Source: Montifringilla adamsi (lineage: Eukaryota > Chordata > Aves > Passeriformes > Passeridae). Taken from it: a DNA stretch of 64,000 nucleotides. The DNA lies in NCBI GenBank assembly GCA_017590115.1, contig JAGGNK010010225.1, positions 3,844,001-3,908,000 of the forward strand, given 5' to 3'. The notes beneath the pieces were generated by a model. The model made no database searches and was not told the DNA's origin. It saw only the letters and a program-made list of their open reading frames with translations. This document shows positions 24,201-36,805 of this stretch, piece after piece. The translations under genes were made by a program, and so were the position numbers. The first letter of the stretch is position 1, and every line of letters starts with the position of its first letter.

Positions 24201-26101
24201 TAAATAAATTAAAAGAAGCAGTGTCACTAGTTTGATGTAGTTCAACAGTTGGCAGTTCTGTTTCATTCGAATCTCTATTATAGGCATGAAAAAATTAAGA
24301 AAAAAAAATATGCTTAATGTAAAGCAGATTGTCCTGGGCTTTACATTCCTTAGCTCTGGCAGCACCAGTTGTATGTAGGAGTTTCTTGCTGGTATCAACA
24401 AAGATTAGCCGAATTTGGAAAATTCAGCTAAAAAGTAATTGCCAGTGAAAGGGTTTTATCCCTCCATTTCTGAGGACCCGAGCTTAAAATGAAGAGAATA
24501 TATTTTCTCCATCTGACTGATTTTTCCCTTGCTTTCTTTCTTTTCTCCAGATAATCACTCATGTTGTATTAAAGTAAACTACTATGCCCAGAACTGAGAG
24601 GTTCACCTGCCTTCTTTCCTTTACTAAATCTCTCAACAGGAGCTGAATTTATAAATTATTGGAATTTCTCAACACTCTTCCTTCATCAAATGTTATTTGA
24701 AGAATTCCAAAGGAATTAATTTAGAATTATTCAGCCCAGTTAATACAGGAAAGTATCAACACGGCAAAAACCTTTGGGGATTAATATTTCTTGTAGTGAA
24801 ATACAAGAAATTTATTTTTTGTATTTCAAAAATACAAAGGCCTGAGGACTGCCTTAACTCAAGGGAAAAGGGAGACTTCTTGGTTATCCTGTTAATTTAG
24901 CATTCTTTCTACTTACATTTTCCAAGCACTGCAGAGCTAGTCCTTCTTTGGACATTTTGTTCAAAGAAAAATGATCTGCAGCTTGAGTGTCTAGATTTGG
25001 CTTTCTTATCAAAAGCCCTTTCTGAATTTAAGAACTGCTCTTTGTCAGACCCTGGAGGTTTGCACTGAGTAAGAGCCAACAGAAACTAATTTTTCTTACC
25101 TGTATTTCTTCTCATCTCCAGCTTCTTTTGATGGGTAGTAACATAAAACTTTTATGAACTGTGTCACAGTGAAAGCAATTGGAATAGGCATGCTATGGGC
25201 TCTGTCCAAGTAGAACAGAAGTTTTTAGAATATTTTAAACATTGTAATTTGTTACTTACAACAAAAATCTTCTTCTGAAGTAGCATTGCAATACAAAAAT
25301 TATTAACAGGATTTATGAAGTGCAATAATGTTTTCTGCTCTTTGTGCTTGGACTTAATGAAGTGTGATGTATCTTAGCTGCATTGTTGTGTGGAGGCAGC
25401 AGTAGAATATTGAATTGGAAAAAACAAACTTGAACGGTTTGCATGGAACTTTGATTAAAAATATAATCTCTAAAGACTGTGTGTGACATTTTGTGAAAGA
25501 CTACCTGATAATTACACAAGGCATTTATATTAACATAGTTGCATGATCATTTAAATCTACAGCTTTTTTCACAAGGTAAGGCTAAAATTCACCATAATTT
25601 CTTACCAAATTCCATCTTTGAACATGAACTATTAAGTTATTAGACTCCCCCACCCCACGCTCCTTTGAAATTAAGTTTCTTGGAAATTTTACCCTTCCCA
25701 ACTGTCATAATTTCAAGGAAAGAAAAATAATTACCATAAATTTAGATTATTAGAGATTAGTATGAGATCACTGCTTATTAGAGACATAGCATTGTCATAC
25801 AGTTAATTGAAATATATTGGTAGAAACCTGAAACTGGTCATATAGTTTAGATTGAAACCATGAGAAGTGTGCTTATGGTATTTTTAAAGCAGATAGGCTG
25901 AATTCAAGTGTACATTGCTGATGAATGTGGAGATAAAAAGAATATGGTCCAGTTCTGTGAAATGTAAAAGATAAAAAATCCTAAACTTCCCTTCCACCCT
26001 CCCCCAACTTTTCAGCTGTTGTGACTGAGCACTGATTGTCATGCAGAGGAGGTGGCTATTGAGATGTGAATCTCTTTTTGTCCCTTTTTTTATTATTGTA
26101 G
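21251..26101 (+). other. intron-like sequence, no features found
   Basis: AT-rich intron between the CR1 fragment and the DFG exon. No coding similarity or clear repeat family seen. Confidence 0.45.
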
Positions 26102-26173
26102 CTGACTTTGGCCTTGCAAAGTGAAGGCAAGAAAACTGCAAACTTGCATAAGTAGTGGTATCCTATAATATAG
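26102..26173 (+). pseudogene. NEK10: NEK10 exon, DFG motif, two stops and a shift
   Basis: The acceptor ttattattgtag leads into DFGLAK, the magnesium-binding DFG motif at the start of the activation segment. It is followed by TGA (26122-26124), RQENCKLA, TAA (26149-26151), then VV. The family has DFGLAKQKQENSKLTSVVGT. After GTAGTGG a base or more is missing, so the remaining GTILYS codons are out of frame. A gtaagc donor follows. Nearly 10 kb of intron separates it from the HRD exon. Confidence 0.93.
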
Positions 26174-26300
26174 GTAAGCCTATAGGTATATATAATCTAT
26201 ATATATGTCTATAGGTATATCTATCCATCTGTCTATTTATCTATCTACCTAGTGTATATATATTACCTATAGGTAATCCTCTTATCCTGTAATAATAGGT
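26160..26300. repeat. imperfect TATC/TATA microsatellite
   Basis: Starts at the donor of the DFG exon and contains runs such as TATCTATCCATCTGTCTATT and TATATATAT, with CCTATAGGTA repeated at several points. Confidence 0.75.
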
Positions 26301-26530
26301 AATCCTGTACTCCTGCATGTAACTTTTAGTCCAGTGACTTCCATCTTCATGGTTACTCTTGGAGCAGACAGGGAAGCTGCAATGAAGCAAGGAACAAGGT
26401 GCAAGTCACAAGCTACTCTGCAATAGTTGGTTGCCTCCCTGTTTTGATGTTGCCTGTTCTTAACACATGGTGGTTACTGTGGGTTAAGTTGGTGCAAAAT
26501 GAACCAACTGCAGTAGAGTAGTAACTTATG

Positions 26531-26614
26531 TGTAGAATATCCTTATAGATAAGGAAATGTGTGTTTAAATTCTATGTAGAATATCCTTATAGATAAGGAA
26601 ATGTGTGTTTAAAT
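26531..26614. repeat. 44-bp tandem duplication
   Basis: The 40-bp string beginning TGTAGAATATCCTTATAGAT at 26531 recurs identically at 26575, a 44-bp period. Each copy includes TCCTTAT-AG-ATAAGGA, a 7-bp inverted repeat. Confidence 0.9.
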
Positions 26615-29600
26615 GATAAAAATATGTATTTAAACAGTATCAATCACCACCACCACATGTGAAGGCCTTACACCTGTGAGAATGTTTGGCCTGCAGGCTG
26701 TGATAAGTGATTAAAGGTTCCAACCCATGAGGGGAGCTGCTGGTTTCTCCTCTGAATTAAAAGGTAAGTCAAGAACTCAGGCATTTGGCAGTTGAATGTA
26801 ATTTATTTTGCCATTTTTGAAATTGTTGCTTGTGAATTCCTGTACCAGAATGATAATGATTGACACTTATTCCCTAGAAATTCCTAAATCCTAAAGTGGC
26901 TTCAAGAGTGAGACCTTGTAATATGTTAAATATTCAAGTCACATACCATGGAAGACTAATGCTTATACTTATTAGTGAGCAAAGGTAAGGGGATTGCAAG
27001 GCTGTCTTAATTGGTTATCCAAATATTCCTGAAGCATTGCACAATCTCTGAGTGACATTGGATCTGTGAGTGATGGTTGGGGTATATAAAGTGTAGTAAG
27101 ATTTTGGTGTAACTAGTTATGTGCCATCTTTTTCACCTTCTCTGAAATGATCAATTCGTTTTGTTCAACTGGGAAGAGAAACTGTTGATGAGAAGTTATT
27201 CTGCTCTTTTAAACACCAGTTTAAAAATAGAGATGTCAGAGGTGTCAAAACCATGCTGCCATGGCCCTCAGGCTCACTGAATTGTAATTTTTCATATCCC
27301 ATCCACATGTATTTCTTCTTTTTCCTCTGTTAGATGCCTGTTTTGTTTTCACTGATATCTTTTGGGTTTTTAATATTTTGGAGGAAATTTTTGTTTGAGA
27401 GTAATGTTCTGTAGATTTGAATACTTTTTAAATATAATTTTTGCTTATACTATATTTATTATTATTTTCATACTCTGTACATGGAAGTTCATATCAGAGC
27501 TAGAACTTTGGCAGGTATTTTTCTACCTCTTTATCCAGTTATTTGGATGCAGGGTTGAGGATAAAATGTCCCTTACATATTGCAGTGTCTCAAGTAAGTG
27601 GTCTTTTGGGACATTACTTGTCAGTTCTACTCCACAGGCAAAATGATGGAAGCAGTGATCCTTGTCTGTCTGCAGTCAGAAAAGAGAACAAGGATAGAGT
27701 ACAGATGTCTTTGTGTTTAAGGTATATGCTTGAGTAATATTTAAAATGACAGGCTAAGATATTAGTCTTTCCAATGTCATAATAATTTAAGAATGCTAAA
27801 AAGGCTTTGCAAACATCACCATGCACTGGAGGCCACCTTCAAGGTGCTTGGTTATTTCTGTGTGTGTCAGTGGGCTTTTTGAAATGGAAGCCTCTTCACA
27901 AGGAATAAGATGAACTGACAGAGTATTTTAGCACAAGTCTTGAAGGAGAAATCAGACTTAAGCAGTGCTTAGACTAGACTTTTTAGTGGGGCTTTTTTGT
28001 ATGATTTAAGTAGATGTTAAAGGCTATAAAAAAAAAAAGAGGACTGCCTACCTACCAATAAAAAAAAAAAAACCCCAAACCAAAACCAGAAAGAGATGTG
28101 AAAGATTGTTTTCGTCTTAGAATGGCAGAAATAGCTTTCTTCTGAACTGACAGGTGATAGTTTTGAGTAGTTTGAGATGCAACCCATCCTTCTTTGAACA
28201 GACAATATAGTGCAGAAGCAAAACAATAAATATCAAAAGTAGCATTTGATGCTTATTGCTTAAACTTGACTAAGCAATGTTATGCAGAATGGTTCAGATA
28301 AAAACGCATCACTGTATGTACCAAACATGTTTGAATTTGGGCTTGACTGAAGCAATTTGCTAATGCAATTTTTGAACCTTGTGTCATCATAAAATAACTG
28401 CAGACACTGATTTTTGTTTAGAGAGGGGCTTATATAATTATGCTTTGTAATTGTGATGGTTTTTAATTTTACTTCATACTAGGTTGCATTCTACTATCAC
28501 ACTAATTAAATTCCTTTTAATTGGTTATCTCCCTGAACTGAAAAATCCAGCAATGTGTGTGCTTAGAATACCAAATGTATTAAATGGATGTGTTTACACT
28601 TAATGTATTAAAAGTTGAGGAAAAGACTGCTTGAGGGAATTGGTAATGAATCCTGAACTCTTTTCCTAGCTCATAAGTCACTAGAAACAATCTGCTCCAA
28701 GTTAGTGGTGACAGTCTTTATTATCGTGCTGTCTCAAAGGCCTTCCCAGAAGAGAGAGAGCAATTGTCAATGGTTATAGAAAATGATGTTTCCTTTCAAT
28801 TATACCTTCCATTTCTTTGTTTCAAAAAAAGGATTGTGATTTAGAAAGAGAGGACATATTGCCAGCAGATCAAGCGATGTATATAACTGTATATGTATAG
28901 AGACAATTTAGATGAACTCTGGGAAATTAAGTCAATTTTGAGATTGGATGGAATAGAGTCCCATCATAATTGCTTGAGAACTTGACTGATCTTTAAAAGC
29001 TGTTGAGAAACTATGAGTAGATCCCTCAGGTGTCATTAAGAAGCGGGCAAGAAAGTTCTACCTTAGTTGGTGAGCTAACTTGATCTTTCTGAAACAAAAT
29101 TGTTTTCAAATGTTAGAAAACTGATGCACAGAACAATGTTGTTTATTTAGCTTTTTGTGCCAGTGTTGGGGAGTTTTCGTGTGGTGTTTTGAGGAAACTC
29201 CCATTTCAGTGGTAATTGGACATACTATTTTACTCCCTCATCTTCTCTGCTGTGGAGGAGAAAATATTCCTTGAGCTTCATTTCTGTTTTTGGACTACAC
29301 ACTGGGTCTGTGTGCTGTGTTATGTTAACCAGGTTGCTCTTCTAATACTGGTCGCTGTTTCTGTTTATAACCATATCTTGTGAGAGCATTGCATAAATCA
29401 ATAGTCCGGTGTGATTTCTCATGCAGAGACCTGCAGTAGCTGCATTGCTATTGTGGTGACATAATATTTTCACTTACTTAAAGCTTTTTTGTTTTGGGAA
29501 AAGTAATTTAAGATGAGGGAGTGTGTTGTATTTTCATAAATACTTTATTTTTAACCTTTATGATGCTATATGGTCAAACTGATTACGAGATTTCCCAGCG

Positions 29601-30013
29601 GTACTTTATTACTCCAAAAATAGAATCTGAAACATTTCACCAATTTCAAGCAAGTTTGAGAGTTTAGGTTCTTTCAATGTTTGTGAAAATTTGGTGAAAT
29701 TGACACCTTCTTTGAAATCAGTTATCAAAGATCTAGGTTTATTTTAGAGTTGTTGTAGAGTAGGATTTGCTATTGCTTGTGTCTTTTTGCAGATACTTAC
29801 TTTTCCATGTCTCCCTCGAAAATGTAAATATTCATGCAATTTCTTGATAGGCTTGGTTATCCAGCTTTTAAGCCTGATAGAGGCACTGAATGAACTTTAT
29901 TCCAAAAGGCAGGTATCTCAGTAAGCAAAATCCTTTCCCATTTTTTAACTGTTCAGATTTCTGTTCCATAGATAAAAGGAAAAAAATATTTTCTTGAGCT
30001 GTTTATACAGTTA
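26615..30013 (+). other. intron-like sequence
   Basis: Intron after the DFG exon, where the exon for the rest of the activation segment should lie. I did not find it. No other features recognised. Confidence 0.45.
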
Positions 30014-30019
30014 CAGACT

Positions 30020-30397
30020 TGTAGCTATGATATTTTATTAAAAATACTTTCTTAGGATTTTTGATCTCCTGAGGAGCTGGGAGCCTCAGGAAAGAAATGT
30101 AAACAATAACTATCTGCTCCTGTGGAATACAACAGGTGCATCTTCCATTGGTCCATGTGGATTGTTTTCAATTGATGACCAATCACAGCCACCTGTGCCG
30201 AGGCTGTGAGCAGCCACAGGATTTTGTTATGCATTCTGTTCTATTCTTGTTCTTTGTAGCCTTCTGATCATCTTTTCTCTCTGTTCTTTTAGTATAGTTT
30301 TAATGTAGCATTTTAGTATAATATATAACATAATAAATCAGCCTTCTGAAATGGAGTCAAGCCTTGTGTCTCCACACACAGAGTGTTCCCCTCAACA
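30020..30397 (+). mobile_element. ERVK-like solo LTR with TSD CAGACT
   Basis: A 378-bp element from TGTAGC to TCAACA, flanked by perfect 6-bp duplications CAGACT at 30014-30019 and 30398-30403. Inside are motifs of a known songbird LTR type (CTCCTGAGGAGCTG, CCAATCACAGCC, AGCCTTCTGAAATGGAGTC). A polyadenylation signal AATAAA lies at 30332-30337, giving plus-strand sense. No internal retroviral sequence is present. Confidence 0.88.
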
Positions 30398-30403
30398 CAG
30401 ACT

Positions 30404-31361
30404 TAAGGCAGTTCCTGAAATATTTTACAGGAAATTGGGATATGAATTCACTGAAAAGCATCTCTAGTTGGAAGGAAACTCTTCTTAGAAGAATCTGCCA
30501 GATGCATGTTAGGAGTGCCTTTTTAGAATATGAGTGGCTCAGGTTTTTATGTGTATGGATAGTATTTGCCACAGCTTACAATTTGTCTACAGCTTTTCTT
30601 TTAAAACTGGCAGCTTGACAATTTGCTAGATATTTTTGTATAAATGGTATAACATCCCATGGGTGGACCATGCAGTAATGCTTGGTTTTGGTAATAGAAA
30701 TAACAAATCACATCAAAAGGAAATTTTGTTTTATGTAAGTTTCAGAATGCGGCTTATACTTCCTCTTCTTGTTTTATACTTTATCTTGTTCCATTATGTG
30801 TCTGAAGGAATAACAGATATAAATTAGAACTTTAATGTGCTTTTCTGTTTTAAGCCTCCCAGAAGTTCTGTATGTAATACTGGAACACTAACTTACAAAT
30901 TAATGGTACTGTGATTTGTTCTTCTAACTTAGTCAAAGATGCATGTACTACTCTTGTAAATTCAGAAGCGTAAAAAAGTTGAAACAGCTGTGCACATTTT
31001 GAGTTTAATTAGAACTGTGTATTTTTATCACAGTGTGAAAGGTGGTACTTTGTGACATTCTTTAGTAACAGTAAAACTACTGAAGAAATAATCGGCTTGA
31101 TGTATACATCACCTTTTCAAATAGAGGCTGCAAGGCTTTTAAAATTGTCCTTGTCACAATTTTTTTTTTTAAATGAAAGCCTAGAAAGAATAGTGTTTTA
31201 CACACTGACTCCCAGCAAGTTTTTTTCTCCAGATGGACAGATACAGCATATAGACAAGAAGGCCAAGTTCAAATGGAATTGTACCTTTATGGGACATTTT
31301 CCCAATATATACCTATACACCCTAGCCTGATGAAGGACAAACCACATTGCCAAGAGATCTG
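30404..31361 (+). other. intron-like sequence, no features found
   Basis: Between two LTRs. The open frame at 31052-31330 is AT-rich with no recognisable domain. Confidence 0.45.
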
Positions 31362-31814
31362 TGTCATGATTTAACCCCAGCCATCAAGCAAGCCCCTTGC
31401 AGCCGCTGGTTGGACTGGGGAGAGAATCAGAAGCGTGAAAGCGGAAAAACTCATAGGTTGAAATAAAGGCAGTTTAATAGGGAAAGCAAAAGCTGTGCAT
31501 GCAAGCAAAGCAAAGCAAGGAATTAATTCACTACTTCCCATGGGCAGGCAGGTGTTCAGCCATCCCAGGAGAGCAGGGACCATCACATGTAACACTTACT
31601 TGGGCAGTCAAACGTCATCATTCCAAATGTCCCCCTCTTCCTCCTTTGGAATATGCTAAGCATGATGTCATATAGATTGGAATATCCCTTTGATCACTTT
31701 GGGTCACCTGTCCCCTTCTGTCTCTTTCCAACCTCCCATGTGTGGTATTTGCTGAGACCCTGACGAAGGAAGGAAATGAAGGACTCTGACTCCATGTTCT
31801 TAGAAGGGTAATTT

Positions 31815-32620
31815 ATTAATATAATATGATATCACATGATATGATATCACATGACATGACTTTATATGACATTATATTATATGACATGGTATGATATGAC
31901 ATTATATGGCGTTATATTATATGGCATTATATGATATGACATGATGTTAGATTATATGACATTGTATTATAATATATTATATGACATTACATTATATTAT
32001 GTTATGTTTATTACATTTCTAGCATAGATTATATATTCTATTATATATAGAATATATAATAAAATATAAAAATATACTATATAATATTATATTGTATGAT
32101 ATAAAATATCATATTATACGATATTATGTATTATAGATAATATGTAATATTTTATGTTATATTATATGGCATTATATTATATGACATTATTTTATATTAC
32201 ATTATATGATATGATTAGATAGTGTATGACATGACATGATATAATATGACATGATATTATAATATATTATATTATATGACATTGCATTATGTGGCATTAC
32301 ATTGTATGGCATTATATTATATGGCATTATATTACATTTCCAGTATAGATTATATATTACATTATATATTCTATTATATATAGAATNNNNNNNNNNNATA
32401 TTATAGAATATATTATTAATGATACAATATGATATTACATCCTCTGTATTATGTTATATATTATCTCATATATTTTATATTACATTATATATTATATTAT
32501 GATATTCTCTATTATATAATGTAATATATTATATTTTGCATTACATAACTATTATATTTTACATTATATAACTATTATATATTATATTACATCACATCAT
32601 ATTATATTATTTTATAGAAT
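31815..32620. repeat. AT-rich tandem array inside the nested LTR
   Basis: About 800 bp built from irregular units such as ATTATATTATATGACATT, ATGATATGACATGATATTAT and ATTATATGGC, which look like expansions of a short AT segment near the LTR polyadenylation region. GACAT and GGCAT variants alternate. Eleven Ns at 32387-32397 interrupt it, so the array length in the assembly is not reliable. Confidence 0.9.
32387..32397. other. assembly gap, 11 N
   Basis: Eleven undetermined bases between TATAGAAT and ATATTATAGAATATA, in the AT-rich array. The two sides share the same motif, which suggests a collapsed or unresolved repeat. Confidence 0.99.
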
Positions 32621-33374
32621 ACAGAAAGGATACAGAGAGAAAGCTAAAAGAAACTCCTCAAATACTCGTGACTCTCCTCCAGAGTCTCGCCACAGCTGGC
32701 CCATAATAGGCCAATAAGTAAAAACAATTCACATGCAACCAATGAAAGAATCACCTACCACATTCCAAAGCAGCAAAACACAGGAGAAGCAAATTAGGTA
32801 ATACTGTTTTCCTTTTTCTCTGAGGTTTCTCAGCTTCCCAGGAGAGAAATCCTGGGCAAGGGATTTTCCCAGAAAATATGATGGTGACACCCATGCAGTC
32901 CCAATTTCCTTTCCATCGTGGCAGTACAAAAAGCAGAAGAGGCCTTGGCTCTGTGTAAGCCCTGCTCAGCAATGACAAACACATCTCTCTATTGAGCATG
33001 ACTGTGTTCAGCACAAACCCAAACATAGCCCCGTTCCAGCCACTGTGAAGAAAGTTAAATCTACATCAGCCCAAACCAGCACATTGTGTAACTTTTTAAG
33101 AAGTGTGTAGAAGTCCTTCACTTTGGGGTAAATGCACATCAGAGCCCATGAAACTCTGATATTTGTGATCTGCTTGTAATAGATACTTGTATGTTGAGTC
33201 CTGTGCCCTTGGATTTTGTTAAGGATTCTCCCAATTTTTATAACCAATGTAACTGAATAGTACTGTACCCTGTAAGTGCTCCCAAACTTCTTTGTTTCTG
33301 AAATGAAACATTCTGCTTGGATAATTCTAGAGATCCAAAATACATCTTTGAGCAGTAGTACTGGGTTTATATGT

Positions 33375-33465
33375 ATACACATGCAGACATATATATATGC
33401 ATGTGTGTGTGTGCATGTATGTGTGTACTGAGACACACAAGGTCATGTGCACACACACACATATA
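33375..33465. repeat. TG/AC and TA microsatellite
   Basis: Contains ACATATATATATGCATGTGTGTGTGTGC and a later ACACACACACATATATG run, in imperfect form. Confidence 0.8.
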
Positions 33466-33539
33466 TGTAAAAATCAATGAGAATGGTCATAGTTGTAAAG
33501 AATCTAGTTCAGTTTAGAGAGTGTAAAACAGATTCTATC

Positions 33540-33631
33540 ATGTTTGGTTTTGTGGGGGTTTTTTGGTTCTAATTTTTTTGTGGTTGGTTTTTTTTTTTTT
33601 TTTTCTCCTTTTTTTGTTTGTTTTGTCTTGG

Positions 33632-33725
<94 letters not shown>

Positions 33726-33775
33726 TTTGTTTTTTTTTTTTTTTTTTTTTCCTTTTTTTTTTTTTTTTTTTTTTT

Positions 33776-33818
<43 letters not shown>
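33540..33818. repeat. long T tract (90 uninterrupted T at the core)
   Basis: T-rich for about 280 bp with a few G and C interruptions; an uninterrupted run of 90 T spans 33635-33724. The open frames called here on both strands are homopolymer artefacts. It could be a minus-strand poly(A) that expanded or a sequencing/assembly slippage product; no transposon body was recognised next to it. Confidence 0.95.
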
Positions 33819-33819
<1 letters not shown>

Positions 33820-36799
33820 AATTTGTTGTTCCACAATGCCAAATTAGGGATAGATTGGATTAGTAACACTGTTTCTGGCAAAGCCACATATTCAAGAAGT
33901 TACTATATTGATGTCTCCCATGCTTTCAACCTATGACATTTTACACTATGAGAATTATTTTTTTGTTCTACCTGCTATTGATACTTAAGCCAATATGTCC
34001 TAGCAAGTGGAGTCCTAGCAAGTACACAATTGCCATACCTGGGGCTTGTTTGAGGATGCTGATTTCTGTGTATTCAAACATGGGAACATTTAGATATGGA
34101 TGTCCGTTGGGAAGCATAATCAGGGAACATCTGTGAAATATATCTTTCAATTTTAAAAATAGTTTTTAAGGAGATACTTGTGCAATGAGCTGCATTGCTC
34201 TATGAAATTCAGAAAGGGCTGAGATTTAGCATTTGTTTTCTCTAGCACTAGAAGTTCATATGTGTAAAAGCAGTGAAAGTATAAAGTTGCCACAAAAAAC
34301 AGATCTGTCTGCCAGAAATGTACACTCTTGCAGAAAAGGTACAGAGTTCAAAGATGGGAGGATGTGTAGTCGTTGAATATAACTTGCTGGTCTTCTGAGT
34401 GTAAAAACAAGTCCTGAAAATAATATTCTTCTGCTCCTTTCAGCAGCTTTTTATATAGGCTTTATGCCCAGAAAGAGCAACTGGTAATAGGTATGCTGAA
34501 GTTTTTTATCCATTTTCTTGTATAGTTATATTTTGATTGACTTTATTTTTCTTAGTAAAGGTAAAAGAGAGTTTCAGTTCAGCATTATGAGCGAAGGGTA
34601 AAACTGAAAGCTGATTTTATATTTCTAAAGTTGACTCCTTGGCAGTTCTATTTAGTATCTCTCTTCCATAGAAAAGACCTCCCAAACTTCTGCCAGTACC
34701 AGTTGTTTCTGAGGCTTTGATATAAACTGCGTCAATTAAATTATTCAAGGCAAAAAATCCAATTGTGACAACGACCACCCAAACCTAAACCAGCCATACT
34801 CCAGGGCAAGCACAAGCATTTCTGTAAACATATAAAGATGAGCTACATTAGAGAACTGAGCTGGCTTAAAAAGATACAGCCTAAACAACTTCACATGAGG
34901 CAGTTGTGGCCTTCACAGTTTCATATGTGGTCTAAATTTTTGATGGGGGAAAAAAGTAATTTTTTCTACTACTCTTTGTGCCTCTTTGCACTTAGGAATT
35001 GGGAAGAGAACCTTGAGCTCTGAACATGCTTTTGCCTTGGGTATTTAATGATTTAGGTATGAAGAAGGTATTTGTTTCTTTGGTTTTGTTTTACAGAGCA
35101 ATAGGAGTAAAGAACAATAGAATAAACCTTTAAAAAAATGTCATTTGATTTATATTCATATGGTGCAAGGGTGAATTAGAAGTGAGTTGGTGGCACAGTT
35201 TTTCATGTGTTCCGGAAAAACGTCCTATTACAGTGCTAGGGACCATAAGTTATTTTTCAAATTTAGTATGTTTGGCATCGCTAAGCAATATTGTATAAAG
35301 TTGGCACACATAAAAGCTTTGTAGGTTTGTAAATTCAAAGAAATACAAATCTGTTGCTGAATGTTAAGTGGATGTCCATATCTTTATTTTCAAAAGTATA
35401 AAATAAAAAAACCCAAGAAAGTAAATTATGAAACTTCCTGACTATTTCCAACAGAGAGGTAGTGAATTGTGTTAAAAGGGAGCAGTAAGTTAGTGAGTTT
35501 TCTAAATTGTTGATCAAGAGCAGTGTAACTGAAATTTACACTGGTTAATTACTGGGATCTTGTATTTACACATTTCTCAATGCTCATTAACGTTTGAGAT
35601 TCAGACAGACTACACAAATTTACAACTATTTGCAGTGAAAAGCATCCTTCCACATCAAACCAGGTGGTTTTTTTGAAGATATTAGTAAAAACATACAGCG
35701 GACTGCATAATGCCTGCCCTATCCTACAGTTATTAGTGGCCTGTCACTGGCTGTGGATTGGTTTGTCCTCTCTATAGAAGAAATTATATGAATATAGCAG
35801 AGCTTTCTGGGCAGAGGCAGGCAATGGTTGGACTAGGAAATGAAAATGCTGAGATTACATTGATGAGAGAGCAATTATACATATGAAAGTGGACTCTCTT
35901 AGCTGACTTCACCCGTTTTAAAATTAAATTCCCCACCTAGTGGCATGAGGATTTATCACATTGTATAATTGCCATCTGAAGGTAGTAAATTTCTTCCCTA
36001 CCCCTGTACATTTTAAAACTTGGTGGAACTGATGAATAAGTGATGAATTTTTCTCTGAGTGTCAGTAGAAGTTTAGGATGTCTGCAAAAATGTCTTTTGT
36101 GAATAAGAAATTATGTGTATTTTTTTTTCCCAGAAAATATTTAACATAATTTGTATGGAGAAAAATGGTAGCAAGTTAGACAACAACATGATAAATTATT
36201 ATAGACTTACTTTGCCGTACTTTTTCCATTTCAAAATAAAAAACTATGAAGGTAGAAGTTTAACTAATGATTGAAAATCCTGTTCCTGCTTCATCACTCA
36301 AGGGATAGACAGAATATCCCCAAAAGGCTTGTGTTGAATTCTTTATGTGGGTGAGAAATGCAAATAGCTTTCAGCAATATTCACAGGACCTCTTCATTCA
36401 AACTGTCAGTTTTGTGGCTCCTGTTTCTTCTTCCATTGGTTTTAGTGGTAATTATGAAGCTATGGTAATGAGTGTGTATCTGTAGCTTGCAGCAAACTAT
36501 CCAGAGAAAAATTGTGACATGCAGCAACTGCTTTTCTATTTTTTTTGTTTTGGGGTTATGTTGGTGGTGCTGCTTCTTCTTCTTTTTTTTTTTTTTTTTC
36601 CTTGCATTATTCCCCTCTCTTTCTGTGACTCAGAGAACTGATTCTAGAGTACATGTAGGGTTTTTTTGCAGAAGTCTCCAAATACTCACATATTATCCTG
36701 CAGTAGTGTTGGTTAAATACAGATGGGTTTGTAGAAACCTAGAAGTCATGTCCAAATACAAGCATTTTCTCATTCTTTGCACTGAAATTTGTGGTCTTG
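33819..36799 (+). other. intron-like sequence, no features found
   Basis: NEK10 intron sequence. A T run at 36581-36599 follows TTCTTCTTCTT. Nothing else recognised. Confidence 0.45.
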
Positions 36800-36805
36800 G
36801 AGCTT

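Larger units (their letters stand above)
31741..32889 (-). mobile_element. ERVK-like LTR nested in an ERVL LTR, TSD CCCATG
   Basis: A 1149-bp element from TGTGGTATTTGC to ATGGTGACA, flanked by perfect 6-bp duplications CCCATG at 31735-31740 and 32890-32895. Non-repetitive ends (GACGAAGGAAGGAAATGAAG, then GAATACAGAAAGGATACAGA and TTCTCTGAGGTTTCTCAGCT) match a songbird LTR type whose sense strand is minus here. The middle is inflated by an AT-rich array (31815-32620). Dropping that array would leave an LTR of ordinary size. No retroviral genes are present. Confidence 0.88.
31362..33083 (-). mobile_element. ERVL-like solo LTR, split by a nested LTR
   Basis: The left part (31362-31740) starts TGTCATGATTTAACCCCAGC, the reverse complement of the end of the LTR at 19022. 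The right part (32896-33083) ends CCAAACCAGCACA, the reverse complement of an ERVL LTR start (TGTGCTGGTTTGG). Together they form a minus-strand LTR of about 567 bp interrupted by the inner element. Outer flanks (ATCTG and TTGTG) agree at only 3 of 5 bases. It is therefore older than the inner insertion. Confidence 0.85.

Noticed and set aside
33504..33936. Poly-lysine and poly-phenylalanine frames up to 130 codons
   Set aside because: Direct products of the T tract, open in every frame; no coding meaning.
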